From positions 264,599 to 328,598 of the forward strand of contig NZ_FOGI01000010.1 in assembly GCF_900111175.1 (NCBI RefSeq): a stretch of DNA of 64,000 nucleotides. Reading direction: 5' to 3'. Under the pieces are notes generated by a model. The model ran no database searches. It saw only the letters and a list, made by a program, of their open reading frames with translations, and was not told the origin of the DNA. The position numbers and the translations under genes are program-made. Below are positions 1-8,266 of this stretch, one piece after another (within the stretch, counting starts at the first letter, position 1; each line of letters opens with the position of its first letter). This DNA comes from Actinokineospora terrae. Lineage in GTDB: Bacteria; Actinomycetota; Actinomycetes; Mycobacteriales; Pseudonocardiaceae.

Positions 1-1625
1 ACCTGGCCGACGCCCGCGACCAGGCGCTGGCCGCGTCCAGGATGAAGTCGGCGTTCGTGGCGAACATGAGCCACGAGATCCGCACCCCGATGAACGGCGT
101 GCTCGGCCTGTCCACGCTGCTGCTCGACACCGACCTCGACCAGCGCCAGCGCGACTACGTCTCGACGCTGCGCCGGTCGGCGGACGCGCTGCTGGAGGTG
201 ATCAGCGACATCCTGGACTTCTCCAAGATGGAGGCGGGCAAGCTGGAGATCGACCCGGTGGACTTCGACCCGAGGTCGGTGGTGGAGGACGTGGTCAGCC
301 TGCTCGCGCCGACCGCGCGCACGCCCGGCCTGGAGATCGCCGCGGTGGTGCACCCGGCCATCCCGCCCGCGCTGCACGGCGACGCGCACCGGATCCGGCA
401 GGTGCTGATCAACCTGGTGTCCAACGCGATCAAGTTCACCCCCGGCGGCGAGGTCGTGGTGTGGGTGTCGATCCCGCCAGCCGAGAAGTCCGACGGTCGA
501 CACCGGGTGACCTTCACGGTGACCGACACCGGTATCGGCATCCCGGCCGACCGCCAGGAGCACCTGTTCGACGCCTTCACCCAGGTCGACGTGTCGACGA
601 CCCGCCGCTACGGCGGCACCGGGCTGGGGCTGGCGATCTGCAGGCAGCTGGTGGAGCTGATGGGCGGCACCATCGGGATGCGCAGCAAGCCGGACGAGGG
701 CAGCGCGTTCCACTTCACCCTGCCGCTGCCGCCCGCCACCGCCCCGCTGCCCGCCACCCGCACCAGCGGCGCGGTCACCGGTGCCGCGGTCCTCGTGGTC
801 GACGACAACGCCACCAACCTGCAGGTCGTGGCCCAGCTCCTGCGCACCTGGGGCGCCCAGGTGGCCACCGCCTCCACCGGCGCCGAGGCCATGGCCATCC
901 TCCGCGCCGCCGCCGAGGCGGGCCAACCGTTCGACGCGGCCCTGCTCGACATGCGCATGCCCGACCTCGACGGAATCCAACTGGTGGCCCGGATCCAAGC
1001 CGACCCCGCCACCGGCTCCCCCCGCCTCGGCATCCTCAGCTCCACCACGGAAGCAGAGGAATCCCGCCGAGCCCGCCGCATGGGCGTCGAGGTCTACCTC
1101 TCCAAACCCATCCGCGCGGCCGCCCTGCGCGACGCCCTCGGCCGCCTGCTGGCCGACGAAGGGCCAGTCGTACCACCCCAACAGGCACCGGTGCCCCGTC
1201 TTGAGCCGCGTCGGCCGAGTGTGGGGCGGGTGCTGGTGGCTGAGGACAACGACATCAACCAGCAGGTGGTGGTGCAGATGTTGAGCACCCTGGGGTACAG
1301 CGCGGATGTGGCGGAGAACGGGGAGCAGGCTTTGAGCATGCTCAGCACGGGGGACTATGACGTGGTGCTGATGGATTGCCAGATGCCTGTGCTGGACGGG
1401 TATCAGGCCACTACGCAGATCCGACAGCTTCCTGCGCCGCGGAACCAGGTGCCGGTGATTGCGTTGACGGCGTCGGCATTGGCCTCGGATGAGAAGCGGT
1501 GTCGGGATGTGGGGATGGACGACTTCCTGACCAAGCCGTTGCGGCGGGAGCAGTTGGAGGCCGTGCTGCGTCGCAACGCCATGCCGGGGGCGCCGCAGCC
1601 CCGGCGGGAGAATGATCAGATGTAG
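1..1625 (+). CDS. Hybrid sensor histidine kinase, 5' end outside window
   Basis: Signal-transducing histidine kinase with two C-terminal receiver domains. Reading starts in frame at base 3, and the residues before the first ATG (base 42) already match the helix preceding the H-box, so the true start and sensor part lie upstream. Seen in order: H-box (SHEIRTP, about 66-90), HATPase with N-box NLVSNAIKF, DTGIGIP and GTGLGLAI (about 360-720), receiver 1 (783-1150; acidic pair, LLDMRMP, YLSKP) and receiver 2 (1215-1590; LMDCQMP, FLTKP). Both phospho-acceptor Asp and both conserved Lys are present. No HPt domain follows, so the phosphate must pass to a separate HPt, or receiver 1 and receiver 2 act as internal switches. 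No response regulator gene is adjacent. Codon use becomes less C-rich at third positions from about base 1195, at the border of receiver 2. Confidence 0.93.
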   Translation, partial: LADARDQALAASRMKSAFVANMSHEIRTPMNGVLGLSTLLLDTDLDQRQRDYVSTLRRSADALLEVISDILDFSKMEAGKLEIDPVDFDPRSVVEDVVSLLAPTARTPGLEIAAVVHPAIPPALHGDAHRIRQVLINLVSNAIKFTPGGEVVVWVSIPPAEKSDGRHRVTFTVTDTGIGIPADRQEHLFDAFTQVDVSTTRRYGGTGLGLAICRQLVELMGGTIGMRSKPDEGSAFHFTLPLPPATAPLPATRTSGAVTGAAVLVVDDNATNLQVVAQLLRTWGAQVATASTGAEAMAILRAAAEAGQPFDAALLDMRMPDLDGIQLVARIQADPATGSPRLGILSSTTEAEESRRARRMGVEVYLSKPIRAAALRDALGRLLADEGPVVPPQQAPVPRLEPRRPSVGRVLVAEDNDINQQVVVQMLSTLGYSADVAENGEQALSMLSTGDYDVVLMDCQMPVLDGYQATTQIRQLPAPRNQVPVIALTASALASDEKRCRDVGMDDFLTKPLRREQLEAVLRRNAMPGAPQPRRENDQM

Positions 1626-1663
1626 GTGGGTGGCCGTTCACCCGGCTCGGTGGGTCTCGAGTC

Positions 1664-1683
1664 GGACAGGGTTGGCGCTGTCC
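1664..1683. terminator. Weak hairpin between convergent genes
   Basis: GGACAG (1664-1669) pairs with CTGTCC (1678-1683) across an 8-base loop, in the gap between the kinase stop and the converging unknown gene. There is no T-run, so it is only a weak terminator candidate. Confidence 0.3.
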
Positions 1684-1711
1684 CTCGGTGTCAGGGGCCA
1701 GTGGGTCTAGG

Positions 1712-2530
1712 TCAGGCGACCAGCCAGGCGAAGCGGGTGCGGGTGGTGCCGGGGGTGGCGGTCTTGACCGCCACGCGCAGGACGGAGATCGGGATGACGC
1801 TGTGGCCGTCCGGGCCCGGTTGGGAGATGTAGGGCTTGCCCGCCCAGGCGTCGCCGGAGACCTCGTAGCCGAGGGGGTCCTCGTGGTACTCCCAGGTGGT
1901 GGCGCGGTGTTCGCGGGCCACCTCGCCGAGGTACCAGGCGGCGCCTTGGACGAAGTCGGCGTTGGCCGGGGCGGTGAAGTCGTCCAGGGTCGGGGTCCTG
2001 GTGAGGACCAGGTGCTCCACGGCGTCGAGCGACTCCACCGAGAAGTCCCACTCGCGCCCCGAGTCGGCCGCCCACCGGTCCCACTTGGCCGCGCGCTCGT
2101 CGAGCCACGCCGCCAGCCACGGGTGCGTCGAGCGGGTGACCGCGCGCTCCGGCAGCGGCGGCAGGCTCTCGGCGACCTCGGTGAAGATCGTGCCCGCGCG
2201 GGTCTGGACCGCCTGGCCCATCAGCAGCGTCGGCACGATCAGACCCGGGCCGACGTGCGCGCCGGGCACCACCACCGGCACGTCCGCGCGCTCGTCCCAC
2301 TCCCACTCGCCGCCGCTGAGCCTGCGCAGCGCCTCGCCGAGGTAGGCCACCACCGACTCGGTGAACGACGGGTCCTCGCCGGGCACGAACCGCTCGACGA
2401 ACGCCGATTCCAGGTGCCGCAACGACTCCACCGAGTAGTCGAGCGGGAATCCGCCGCAGACGTAGAAATCGCGCAGGCGGTCGACGAACGGGTCGACGTC
2501 CGCGCGCCACTGTTCCCCGGGGTCCGTCAC
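1712..2530 (-). CDS. Unknown protein with internal duplication
   Basis: About 272 residues from the GTG at 2530; a GTG at 2563 is an alternative that adds 11 residues. I do not recognise the family. The protein contains two diverged copies of one unit: the first has YSVESL, then SVVAYLGEALRR, then WEWDERADVP; the second has FSVESL, then GAAWYLGEVARE, then WEYHEDPLG. The copies sit in the N-terminal and C-terminal halves. No signal peptide, membrane segment or catalytic motif is visible, and the protein is acidic and rich in Trp and Asp. It probably acts in the cytoplasm. It converges on the histidine kinase gene and is transcribed away from the wall protein gene to its right. Confidence 0.75.
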   Translation of the reverse strand: MTDPGEQWRADVDPFVDRLRDFYVCGGFPLDYSVESLRHLESAFVERFVPGEDPSFTESVVAYLGEALRRLSGGEWEWDERADVPVVVPGAHVGPGLIVPTLLMGQAVQTRAGTIFTEVAESLPPLPERAVTRSTHPWLAAWLDERAAKWDRWAADSGREWDFSVESLDAVEHLVLTRTPTLDDFTAPANADFVQGAAWYLGEVAREHRATTWEYHEDPLGYEVSGDAWAGKPYISQPGPDGHSVIPISVLRVAVKTATPGTTRTRFAWLVA

Positions 2531-2742
2531 ACCCGCGAGCCTACCAACTTCCCGCCACGCCACGGTGTCCGCGCGGATACCGGGCGCTGACCAGTCAACG
2601 CCGACCCCGGTCCGCGAAACTGCCGGTGGGAACGCCGGGAATCGCCTGCCCGCGGCCGGGTGCCGGGTGTACGGTCCGGTGATTCATCGAGGTGGCAGGG
2701 GGTGCCGCCGTCGACGACGCCCCGTGCCGGAGGGGACCCGCT

Positions 2743-5019
2743 TTGAGTTCTGCCAAGGGGGGCTCGCTGTCCCGGCGAGTCACAGGAGCCGCTGCCGCGC
2801 TGGCGGTGCTGGCCACGGTCGTCACGTGGTCGCCACCGGTCGCCGACGCCCAGGCGGCGCAGCGGTGCGCGGACATGTTCAACGTCACCAAGCCCACGCC
2901 CGCGCGCAACCAGCTGCCCGGCTTCGGCAACAACGTGCCCGCGCCCAAGAACGCGAGCCGGTACGACTACGACAACCCCGGTGAGGCGGCGCGTGGACTC
3001 GGCCTGCCCGACCCGGAGGACCTGGCGGACTACGGCGAGGACAGCTCGCCCTACAAGCCCGGCAGCAAGGAACACGTCTACACCACCTGGAACGCCTACC
3101 AGAAGCGCAAGGCCAAGGAGCTCAAGGACTGGAACGACGGCGGCCAGGTCGGCAAGAAGCCCAGCGAGGCGCTGCCGTACCAGAAGTGGCTCAACCGCTA
3201 CGTGCCGAACATGGGCAACGACAACAAGGGCACCGCGTTCGAGGGCCACGCCACCCGCGACATCGGACTCGGCGGCGCCGACTGGATGTGCCAGGACCGC
3301 ATCCGCGACGCCCAGGGCCGCCCGGTCAGCGGCCGGTTCTACGACGCCATCAACCACCGCGAGAAGCTGATCTACGAGTTCAAGGCGGGCAGCGGCGTCG
3401 ACCGCGAGCAGGTGCGCCGCGACCAGGAGTTCGCGCGCCGCCACGGCTACCGCATCCAGTACGTCTTCGGCCGCAACCCGAGCAGGGCGGCCCGGCAGGC
3501 GCTGGTCGACGCGGGCCTCGAACCCGCCGAGACGCGCCGGGCGACCGGGCGGGTGCTCAAGCCCGGTGTGCCTGCGCCGGGACCGTCCTCCGGGCTGCTG
3601 AACCCGACCCCGGCGAACCCGGGCAAGGGCGCGGCCACCGACCTGTTCGACAGCGCGGGCCGCAACCGCGAGCAGGCGCGCTCGGTGCAGGACGTCGACG
3701 ACGACTTCGCCCGCCGGTCCGGCAGGCCTGACGGCAAGGTCGACGGACTGCCCAGGCGCCCCGGCGGCATCGACTTCTCGACCATGGAACTGCGGTACCT
3801 GGCCGAGCAGCCCGAGGGCGGCGCGGTCGAGTTCGCGTTCGAGGCCGACGAGAACGCCAACGAGGAAGAGGAGCCGTCGTTCGGCGGGTTCGAGGTGGCG
3901 CAGCTGACCTCGGACTCGCTGTTCACCTGGCTCGCGCTGCCGGAATCGTCGTTCTGGGTCAACCTCAACCCCGACCAGCCCGACCAGATCCTCGACGACA
4001 AGCTGGCGAGCACCGACGCCGGTCGGGTCCTGCTGGAGGCGGACCTGCGGATGAAGCACGTGCTGGCGAAGGTGATGGTGCCGGACAACCCGATCGGCAC
4101 CCGGTTCTGGGACTCGCTGCGCCACGTCAACGGCGCGCCCTGCTGGGTCACCTACCGGGTGTGGGCCGAGGCCGCGCCCGCGTCGGTGCGCGAGGACGGC
4201 GGGCAGCTCTACATCCTCGACGCGCCGCTGAAGGTGCAGGCCGAGCCGCTGGCCATCACCGTGCCGCCGGGGCGGGAGTGCACCCAGCCGGAAGAGGTCC
4301 AGGAGTACAACTTCGGGCGCATCAAGGACATCCTGATCCCCGAGGTGGAGAAGGCGGTCAACACGACGCCGGACTTCCAGGACCTGCGCAGCGTCTACCA
4401 CGCGCGGGTCGCGGCGGCCTGGCTGCGGCAGCGCAACGAGGTCAGGCCCAACGCCTACGACCCGATCATCGACAGCGGTGACGTGACCAAGTGGCCGGCG
4501 CGCACACAGTGGAGCAAGCAGAAGGTCTACGAGGACTACCTGAAGTCCTTCCGCGACGGCGACTACACCTTCACCCGGGAGTACGAACAGGACGGTGAGG
4601 TGCTCACGTTCACCTTCGCCACCGGTGGCGTGGACTTCGGCAAGTCGCCGCGCGCGCCCATCCCCGCGGAGACCTTCACCGCGCAGTACCCGACGCTGCC
4701 GGACACGGTCACCGACGCCCGGGCCGACGTCGTCGAGTACGAGGACACCACCGCGTCCTGGCTCGGCGCGGACAACGCCCGCCGGGCCGACCCGCCGACC
4801 ACCCGGCCGCCGACGACCCAGCCGCCCACGCAGCAGCCGACGGTGAACCCACCGGCGCCGAACCAGCCCGCACCGAACCAGCCCGCGCCGCAGGGCAGTG
4901 CGTCGCCGCCGCTGGCGCAGACCGGGGCAGCGCCGCTGGGGCTGATCGGGGTGGCGGCCCTGCTCCTGGCCGCCGGTACCGCGCTGCTGGTCTGGCAGCG
5001 CCGCCGTCGCAGGAGTTGA
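2743..5019 (+). CDS. Secreted LAXTG-type wall protein with nuclease-like module
   Basis: About 758 residues from TTG 2743, which has an AGGGG ribosome site 7 bases upstream and places the signal peptide (two Arg, hydrophobic core, cut near ADA) at the N-terminus. An upstream ATG at 2692 fits less well. Around residues 160-245 there is a conserved-looking block: AFEGHATRDIGLGG, then FYDAIN, then LIYEFKAG, then RDQEFA. The Asp followed by E-x-K is the signature of PD-(D/E)XK nuclease folds, as in Tox-REase toxin domains. A Pro-rich linker (about 4795-4905) leads to LAQTG (4912-4926), a membrane helix and a poly-Arg tail: a class E sortase (LAXTG) sorting signal. The protein is therefore exported and anchored to the wall. 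Nuclease activity is inferred from motif spacing only. A hairpin terminator follows. Confidence 0.8.
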   Translation: MSSAKGGSLSRRVTGAAAALAVLATVVTWSPPVADAQAAQRCADMFNVTKPTPARNQLPGFGNNVPAPKNASRYDYDNPGEAARGLGLPDPEDLADYGEDSSPYKPGSKEHVYTTWNAYQKRKAKELKDWNDGGQVGKKPSEALPYQKWLNRYVPNMGNDNKGTAFEGHATRDIGLGGADWMCQDRIRDAQGRPVSGRFYDAINHREKLIYEFKAGSGVDREQVRRDQEFARRHGYRIQYVFGRNPSRAARQALVDAGLEPAETRRATGRVLKPGVPAPGPSSGLLNPTPANPGKGAATDLFDSAGRNREQARSVQDVDDDFARRSGRPDGKVDGLPRRPGGIDFSTMELRYLAEQPEGGAVEFAFEADENANEEEEPSFGGFEVAQLTSDSLFTWLALPESSFWVNLNPDQPDQILDDKLASTDAGRVLLEADLRMKHVLAKVMVPDNPIGTRFWDSLRHVNGAPCWVTYRVWAEAAPASVREDGGQLYILDAPLKVQAEPLAITVPPGRECTQPEEVQEYNFGRIKDILIPEVEKAVNTTPDFQDLRSVYHARVAAAWLRQRNEVRPNAYDPIIDSGDVTKWPARTQWSKQKVYEDYLKSFRDGDYTFTREYEQDGEVLTFTFATGGVDFGKSPRAPIPAETFTAQYPTLPDTVTDARADVVEYEDTTASWLGADNARRADPPTTRPPTTQPPTQQPTVNPPAPNQPAPNQPAPQGSASPPLAQTGAAPLGLIGVAALLLAAGTALLVWQRRRRRS

Positions 5020-5032
5020 CCGAGCGCTGGTC

Positions 5033-5062
5033 GAGGGGGCGGCCCGTCCGGGTCGCCCCCTC
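5033..5062 (+). terminator. Strong hairpin terminator after wall protein
   Basis: GAGGGGGCG (5033-5041) pairs perfectly with CGCCCCCTC (5054-5062), and an inner CCCG/CGGG stem closes the loop. It begins 13 bases after the stop codon. As is usual in actinomycetes, no long T-run follows. Confidence 0.7.
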
Positions 5063-5158
5063 TCGCGTTGACGCAGGTCAGGCGTGCGTTCCCTGTCACA
5101 TGGACTCCGGCGACGGACAGGTGTAAGCAAGGAGCCACCCGAGGACTGGAGACCCGAC

Positions 5159-5476
5159 ATGCGGTACCTGATGACGAGCAAGGCAGGCGGCCAGGCCCCC
5201 GACGAGCGCCTCTACCAGGAGATGGGCAAGTTCGTGGAGGAGCTGACCGCGGCCGGTGTGCTGCTGGCGACCGGGGGACTGGCGCCCGCCGGGATCCGGG
5301 TGTCCTCGGTCGGCGACGAGATCACCGTGACCGACGGCCCGTTCGCCGAGGCCAAGGAGGCGGTGGCCGGGTTCGCCCTGGTCGAGGTGCGCTCCGCCGA
5401 GGAGGCCCTTGAGCTGACCAAGCGGTTCCGGCGCATCGTCGGCGACGGCGAGAGCGTCATCCAGCAGGTCTTCTAG
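5159..5476 (+). CDS. DGPF/YCII-family protein, partner of ECF42 sigma factor
   Basis: 105 residues of the YCII-related (DGPF) family, with the signature TDGPFAEAKE and the usual length. Biochemical function is unproven for the family. Its members are typically encoded next to ECF42 sigma factors, and here the stop codon is 4 bases before the sigma gene at 5481, so the two are one transcription unit. Start ATG 5159 gives the standard N-terminus MRYLMTSK; an upstream in-frame ATG at 5084 would add 25 unconserved residues. A TGTCACA element lies at 5094-5100 but has no matching -10 box at usual spacing, so the promoter is unclear. Confidence 0.9.
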   Translation: MRYLMTSKAGGQAPDERLYQEMGKFVEELTAAGVLLATGGLAPAGIRVSSVGDEITVTDGPFAEAKEAVAGFALVEVRSAEEALELTKRFRRIVGDGESVIQQVF

Positions 5477-5480
5477 TCCC

Positions 5481-7340
5481 GTGGTCGACGTCCACCGCAC
5501 CCTCGACGCCGCCTGGAAGCTGGAGGCGGCGCGGGTGGTCGGTGCGCTGACCAGGATGGTCGGCGACGTCGGGCTCGCGGCGGAGTTGGCGCAGGACGCG
5601 CTGGTCGCGGCCCTGGAGCAGTGGCCGCGCGATGGGGTGCCGGACAACCCGGGGGCGTGGCTGACCACGGTGGCCAAGCGCCGGGCGGTCGACCACCTCC
5701 GGCGGGCCAAGCGGACCGTGGCGGCGGGGGAGGACGAGCAGGCGCAGGAACCCGACAGCGGCGACGACGTGCTGCGGCTGGTGTTCCTCGCCTGCCACCC
5801 CGTGCTGCCCACCGTGCAGCGGGTCGCGTTGACGCTCAAGCTCGTGTGCGGGTTGACGACCGAGGAGATCGCCAGGGCCTTCCTGGTCGACGCGCGGACG
5901 ATCGCGGACCGGGTGGCCCTGGCGAAGCGGACCCTCGCGTCGCGGCCGCCGCGCGCGGCCGGGCAGCTCGGGTCGGTGCGGGAGGTCATCTACCTCGTGT
6001 TCAACGAGGGCTACTCGGCGACCTCGGGCGACGACCTGCTGCGGCCCGGCCTGTGCCTGGAAGCGCTGCGGCTGGGCCGGGTGCTCGCCGAACTGGTCCC
6101 GGACGACCCCGAGGTGCACGGCCTGGTGGCGCTGATGGAACTCCAGGCGTCCCGGTCGGCGGCGCGGACCGGGCCCGGCGGCGAACCGGTCCGGCTGCAC
6201 GAGCAGAACCGCGGCCGGTGGGACCAGCTGCTGATCCGGCGCGGGTTCACGGCTCTGCTGCGGGCGCGGGGGAGCGGGCCGCCCGGACCCTATGTGCTGC
6301 AAGCCGCGATCGCCGCCTGTCACGCGGGTGCGCGATCGGCCGAGGAGACCGACTGGGCGCGGATCGTGTCGCTGTACGACGCGTTGGTCCACTTGGTACC
6401 GACGCCGGTGGTCCGCCTCAACCGCGCCGTCGCCGTTGGCATGGCCCACGGCCCCGAGGCGGGCCTGGCCCTGGTCGACTCCCTCACCGACGACCTGCGC
6501 GACTACCACCTGCACCCCGGCACCCGCGGCGACCTGCTGCTGCGCCTGGGCCGCCACCCGGAAGCCGCCCGCGAGTTCGAACGCGCCGCCACCCTCACCG
6601 ACAACGCCGCCGAGCGGGCGTTCTTGCGCCGCCGCTCAACCGAAGCCGCCGCCCCTGTCGGCCGCGTGTTGGTCGACGTCGCCGACGAGTTCCTCGCGAG
6701 AACCGACCTCGACCGCTCAACCCTGCGCTCTTACGCCCAAACCCTGGCGAGACTCCGCAAGGCAGTCGGCGACCGAACCCCGATCGCGGCCCTGACACCC
6801 CAGGACATCGCCACCATGTTCACCGCGGCATGGTCCACCGCGTCCCCGAAGACCTGGAACCGACATCGGGCCGCGGTACGCTCCTTCTGTTCCTGGTCGG
6901 GTATTCCAGACCTGACTTCCACTGTGGAGAGACGCAAGGAAGTCAGGAACCGCGCGCAGGCGGTCGAACTCGATCGCGTGTGGCAGCTGCCCGACGCCCC
7001 GGTGCGTGAACGCCTACTGTGGACACTCCTGCACGAGTCCGGCGCTCCGGTCCGAGCGGTCCTGGACCTCGACGTCGAGCACCTTGACCTGCCCGGCCGC
7101 CGCGCCACCGGCCCGATCTCCTTGCGGTGGCGCGAGAACGCGGCCCACCTCCTACCGCAAGTCCTGGCGGGCCGAACCGCGGGCCCGCTGTTCCTCGCCG
7201 ACCGCCGCCCCGGCCCCGGGCGCCCGCCGCGAGAAGGAGACCTCTGTCCCGTCACCGGTCGAGGCCGGTTGTCCTACGAGCGGGCCGAGTACCTGTTCAA
7301 GCGCGCCACCGGTCTCACCCTGGGCGCGCTGCGCCACTAG
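5481..7340 (+). CDS. ECF42 sigma factor fused to degenerate tyrosine recombinase
   Basis: 619 residues from GTG 5481. Residues 1 to about 390 are a complete ECF42-type sigma factor: region 2 (ELAQDALVAALEQWP, AWLTTVAKRRAVDHLRR), region 4 (LTTEEIARAFLVDARTIADR) and the long TPR-like extension ending EFERAATLTDNAAER. They align along their length with the 500-residue homologue at 38707-40026, which ends at this point. Residues 392-475 then resemble the SAM-like core-binding domain of phage-type integrases (STLRSYAQTLARLRK, WNRHRAAVRSFCSW), and 480-619 resemble the catalytic fold (LLHESGAPVRAVLDLDVEHLD, CPVTGRGRLSYERAEYLFK, LTLGALRH). The first catalytic Arg position of the GAR motif is Pro, the HxxR box reads GALR, and the protein stops at LRH before the nucleophile Tyr. 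It should thus be inactive as a recombinase but might still bind DNA. There is no frameshift, and the stop lies in a conserved inverted repeat. Confidence 0.85.
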   Translation: MVDVHRTLDAAWKLEAARVVGALTRMVGDVGLAAELAQDALVAALEQWPRDGVPDNPGAWLTTVAKRRAVDHLRRAKRTVAAGEDEQAQEPDSGDDVLRLVFLACHPVLPTVQRVALTLKLVCGLTTEEIARAFLVDARTIADRVALAKRTLASRPPRAAGQLGSVREVIYLVFNEGYSATSGDDLLRPGLCLEALRLGRVLAELVPDDPEVHGLVALMELQASRSAARTGPGGEPVRLHEQNRGRWDQLLIRRGFTALLRARGSGPPGPYVLQAAIAACHAGARSAEETDWARIVSLYDALVHLVPTPVVRLNRAVAVGMAHGPEAGLALVDSLTDDLRDYHLHPGTRGDLLLRLGRHPEAAREFERAATLTDNAAERAFLRRRSTEAAAPVGRVLVDVADEFLARTDLDRSTLRSYAQTLARLRKAVGDRTPIAALTPQDIATMFTAAWSTASPKTWNRHRAAVRSFCSWSGIPDLTSTVERRKEVRNRAQAVELDRVWQLPDAPVRERLLWTLLHESGAPVRAVLDLDVEHLDLPGRRATGPISLRWRENAAHLLPQVLAGRTAGPLFLADRRPGPGRPPREGDLCPVTGRGRLSYERAEYLFKRATGLTLGALRH

Positions 7341-7429
7341 CCACCACCGGTAGGGGTGCGGGAAATGGGGATGAACCACACCCCTACCGGCGCGACACCG
7401 CAGGCGGGCGGCGTCGGCGGTGGTGGCTA
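7338..7429. terminator. Overlapping inverted repeats between convergent stop codons
   Basis: Outer arms TAGCCACCACCG (7338-7349) and CGGTGGTGGCTA (7418-7429) are exact complements and contain both stop codons, so each gene ends with the same 12 bases on its own strand. Inner arms CCGGTAGGGGTG (7347-7358) and CACCCCTACCGG (7379-7390) are also exact. The left arms overlap by 3 bases, so the two helices compete at that end. This is probably a two-way terminator. Confidence 0.7.
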
Positions 7430-8236
7430 CTCGTCGAGGAAGTCGGGCTGCTCGGCGACGATCTCGTCCCAGAGCAGCTGGAAGCTGAACCAGCCCAGCT
7501 GCCGGTCGCCGAAGCCGTCCTTGGCGGCGACGGCCTGCTCGTGCGCCATCGGCTTGGGGTCACCGGCGGCCAGGGCCAGCAGCTGGACCTCGGCGCAGCT
7601 GTCGAAGGTGAAGAACCAGTGCACGGCCTCCTCCAGCGACCCGCCCACGGTGATCAGACCGTGGTGGCGCAGCAGGATCGCCCGCTTGTCGCCCAGCTTC
7701 TCGGCGATGTCGCGGCCCTGCTCGACGGCGACCGACGGGCCGCGGTAGTCGTCGTAGAGGACCTGGTCCTGGTAGAACGCCGCCGACTCCTGGTCGTAGG
7801 GCTCCAGCAGCCTGCCCAGCGCGCCCAGCGCCCTGGAGTGCGCGGTGTGCGCGTGCGCCGCGGCCTCCGCGTGCGGACCGAGGTCGTGGATCGCCGAGTG
7901 GATGACGAACGCGCTCGGGTTGACCGGGTGCTTGCCCTCGACCACGGTGCCGTCGCTGTCGACCAGGATCAGGTCGCTGACCTTGACCAGCTTGAACGAC
8001 ACGCCGAACGGGTTGACCCAGAACAGGTTCGGCTGCTCGGGGTCGCGCACCGAGATGTGCCCCGAGATGCCCTCGCCGAAGCCGTACTTGCCGAACAGCC
8101 GCAGCGCGGCCGTTAACCGCTGCTTGCGGTGCTTGCGTTCAGCGGCTGGGTCGTCGAAGGTGGCGGCCGAGGGCATCGGCAGGCCGGTGTGGGTGTCGGC
8201 GAGGTAGCCGGGCTTCACTTGCTCCACAGTGGACAT
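7427..8236 (-). CDS. Class II aldolase/adducin family protein
   Basis: 269 residues; ATG 8236 is preceded by a GGAGG-like site. The family holds zinc-dependent aldolases and decarboxylases of the L-fuculose-phosphate aldolase fold. The zinc-binding motif AAAHAHTAHS is intact, with a further His in LLRHHGLITVGG, so catalysis is plausible. The substrate cannot be read from sequence. The gene follows the FAD protein gene (8267-9811) by 30 bases on the same strand, so the two are one operon, and both belong to the flavoenzyme cluster. A role in retro-aldol or decarboxylation of an oxidised side chain is inference. Confidence 0.9.
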   Translation of the reverse strand: MSTVEQVKPGYLADTHTGLPMPSAATFDDPAAERKHRKQRLTAALRLFGKYGFGEGISGHISVRDPEQPNLFWVNPFGVSFKLVKVSDLILVDSDGTVVEGKHPVNPSAFVIHSAIHDLGPHAEAAAHAHTAHSRALGALGRLLEPYDQESAAFYQDQVLYDDYRGPSVAVEQGRDIAEKLGDKRAILLRHHGLITVGGSLEEAVHWFFTFDSCAEVQLLALAAGDPKPMAHEQAVAAKDGFGDRQLGWFSFQLLWDEIVAEQPDFLDE

Positions 8237-8266
8237 CAGAGAAACTCCTCCAGGCTCAAGGGGGTG

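Noticed and set aside
5094..5120. ECF-type promoter before the first DGPF gene
   Set aside because: TGTCACA is present, but no CGTC or CGA box occurs at the spacing used elsewhere in the window.
2527..5181. 884-codon open frame antisense to the wall protein
   Set aside because: Low-complexity Arg/Ala/Val/Gly-rich translation with no motif; a shadow of GC-rich codons on the other strand, where the signal peptide and sorting signal make sense.
5481..7340. Active integrase with an attachment site
   Set aside because: Catalytic residues are lost and no tRNA or att-like duplicate is nearby; the inverted repeats after it fit a terminator better.
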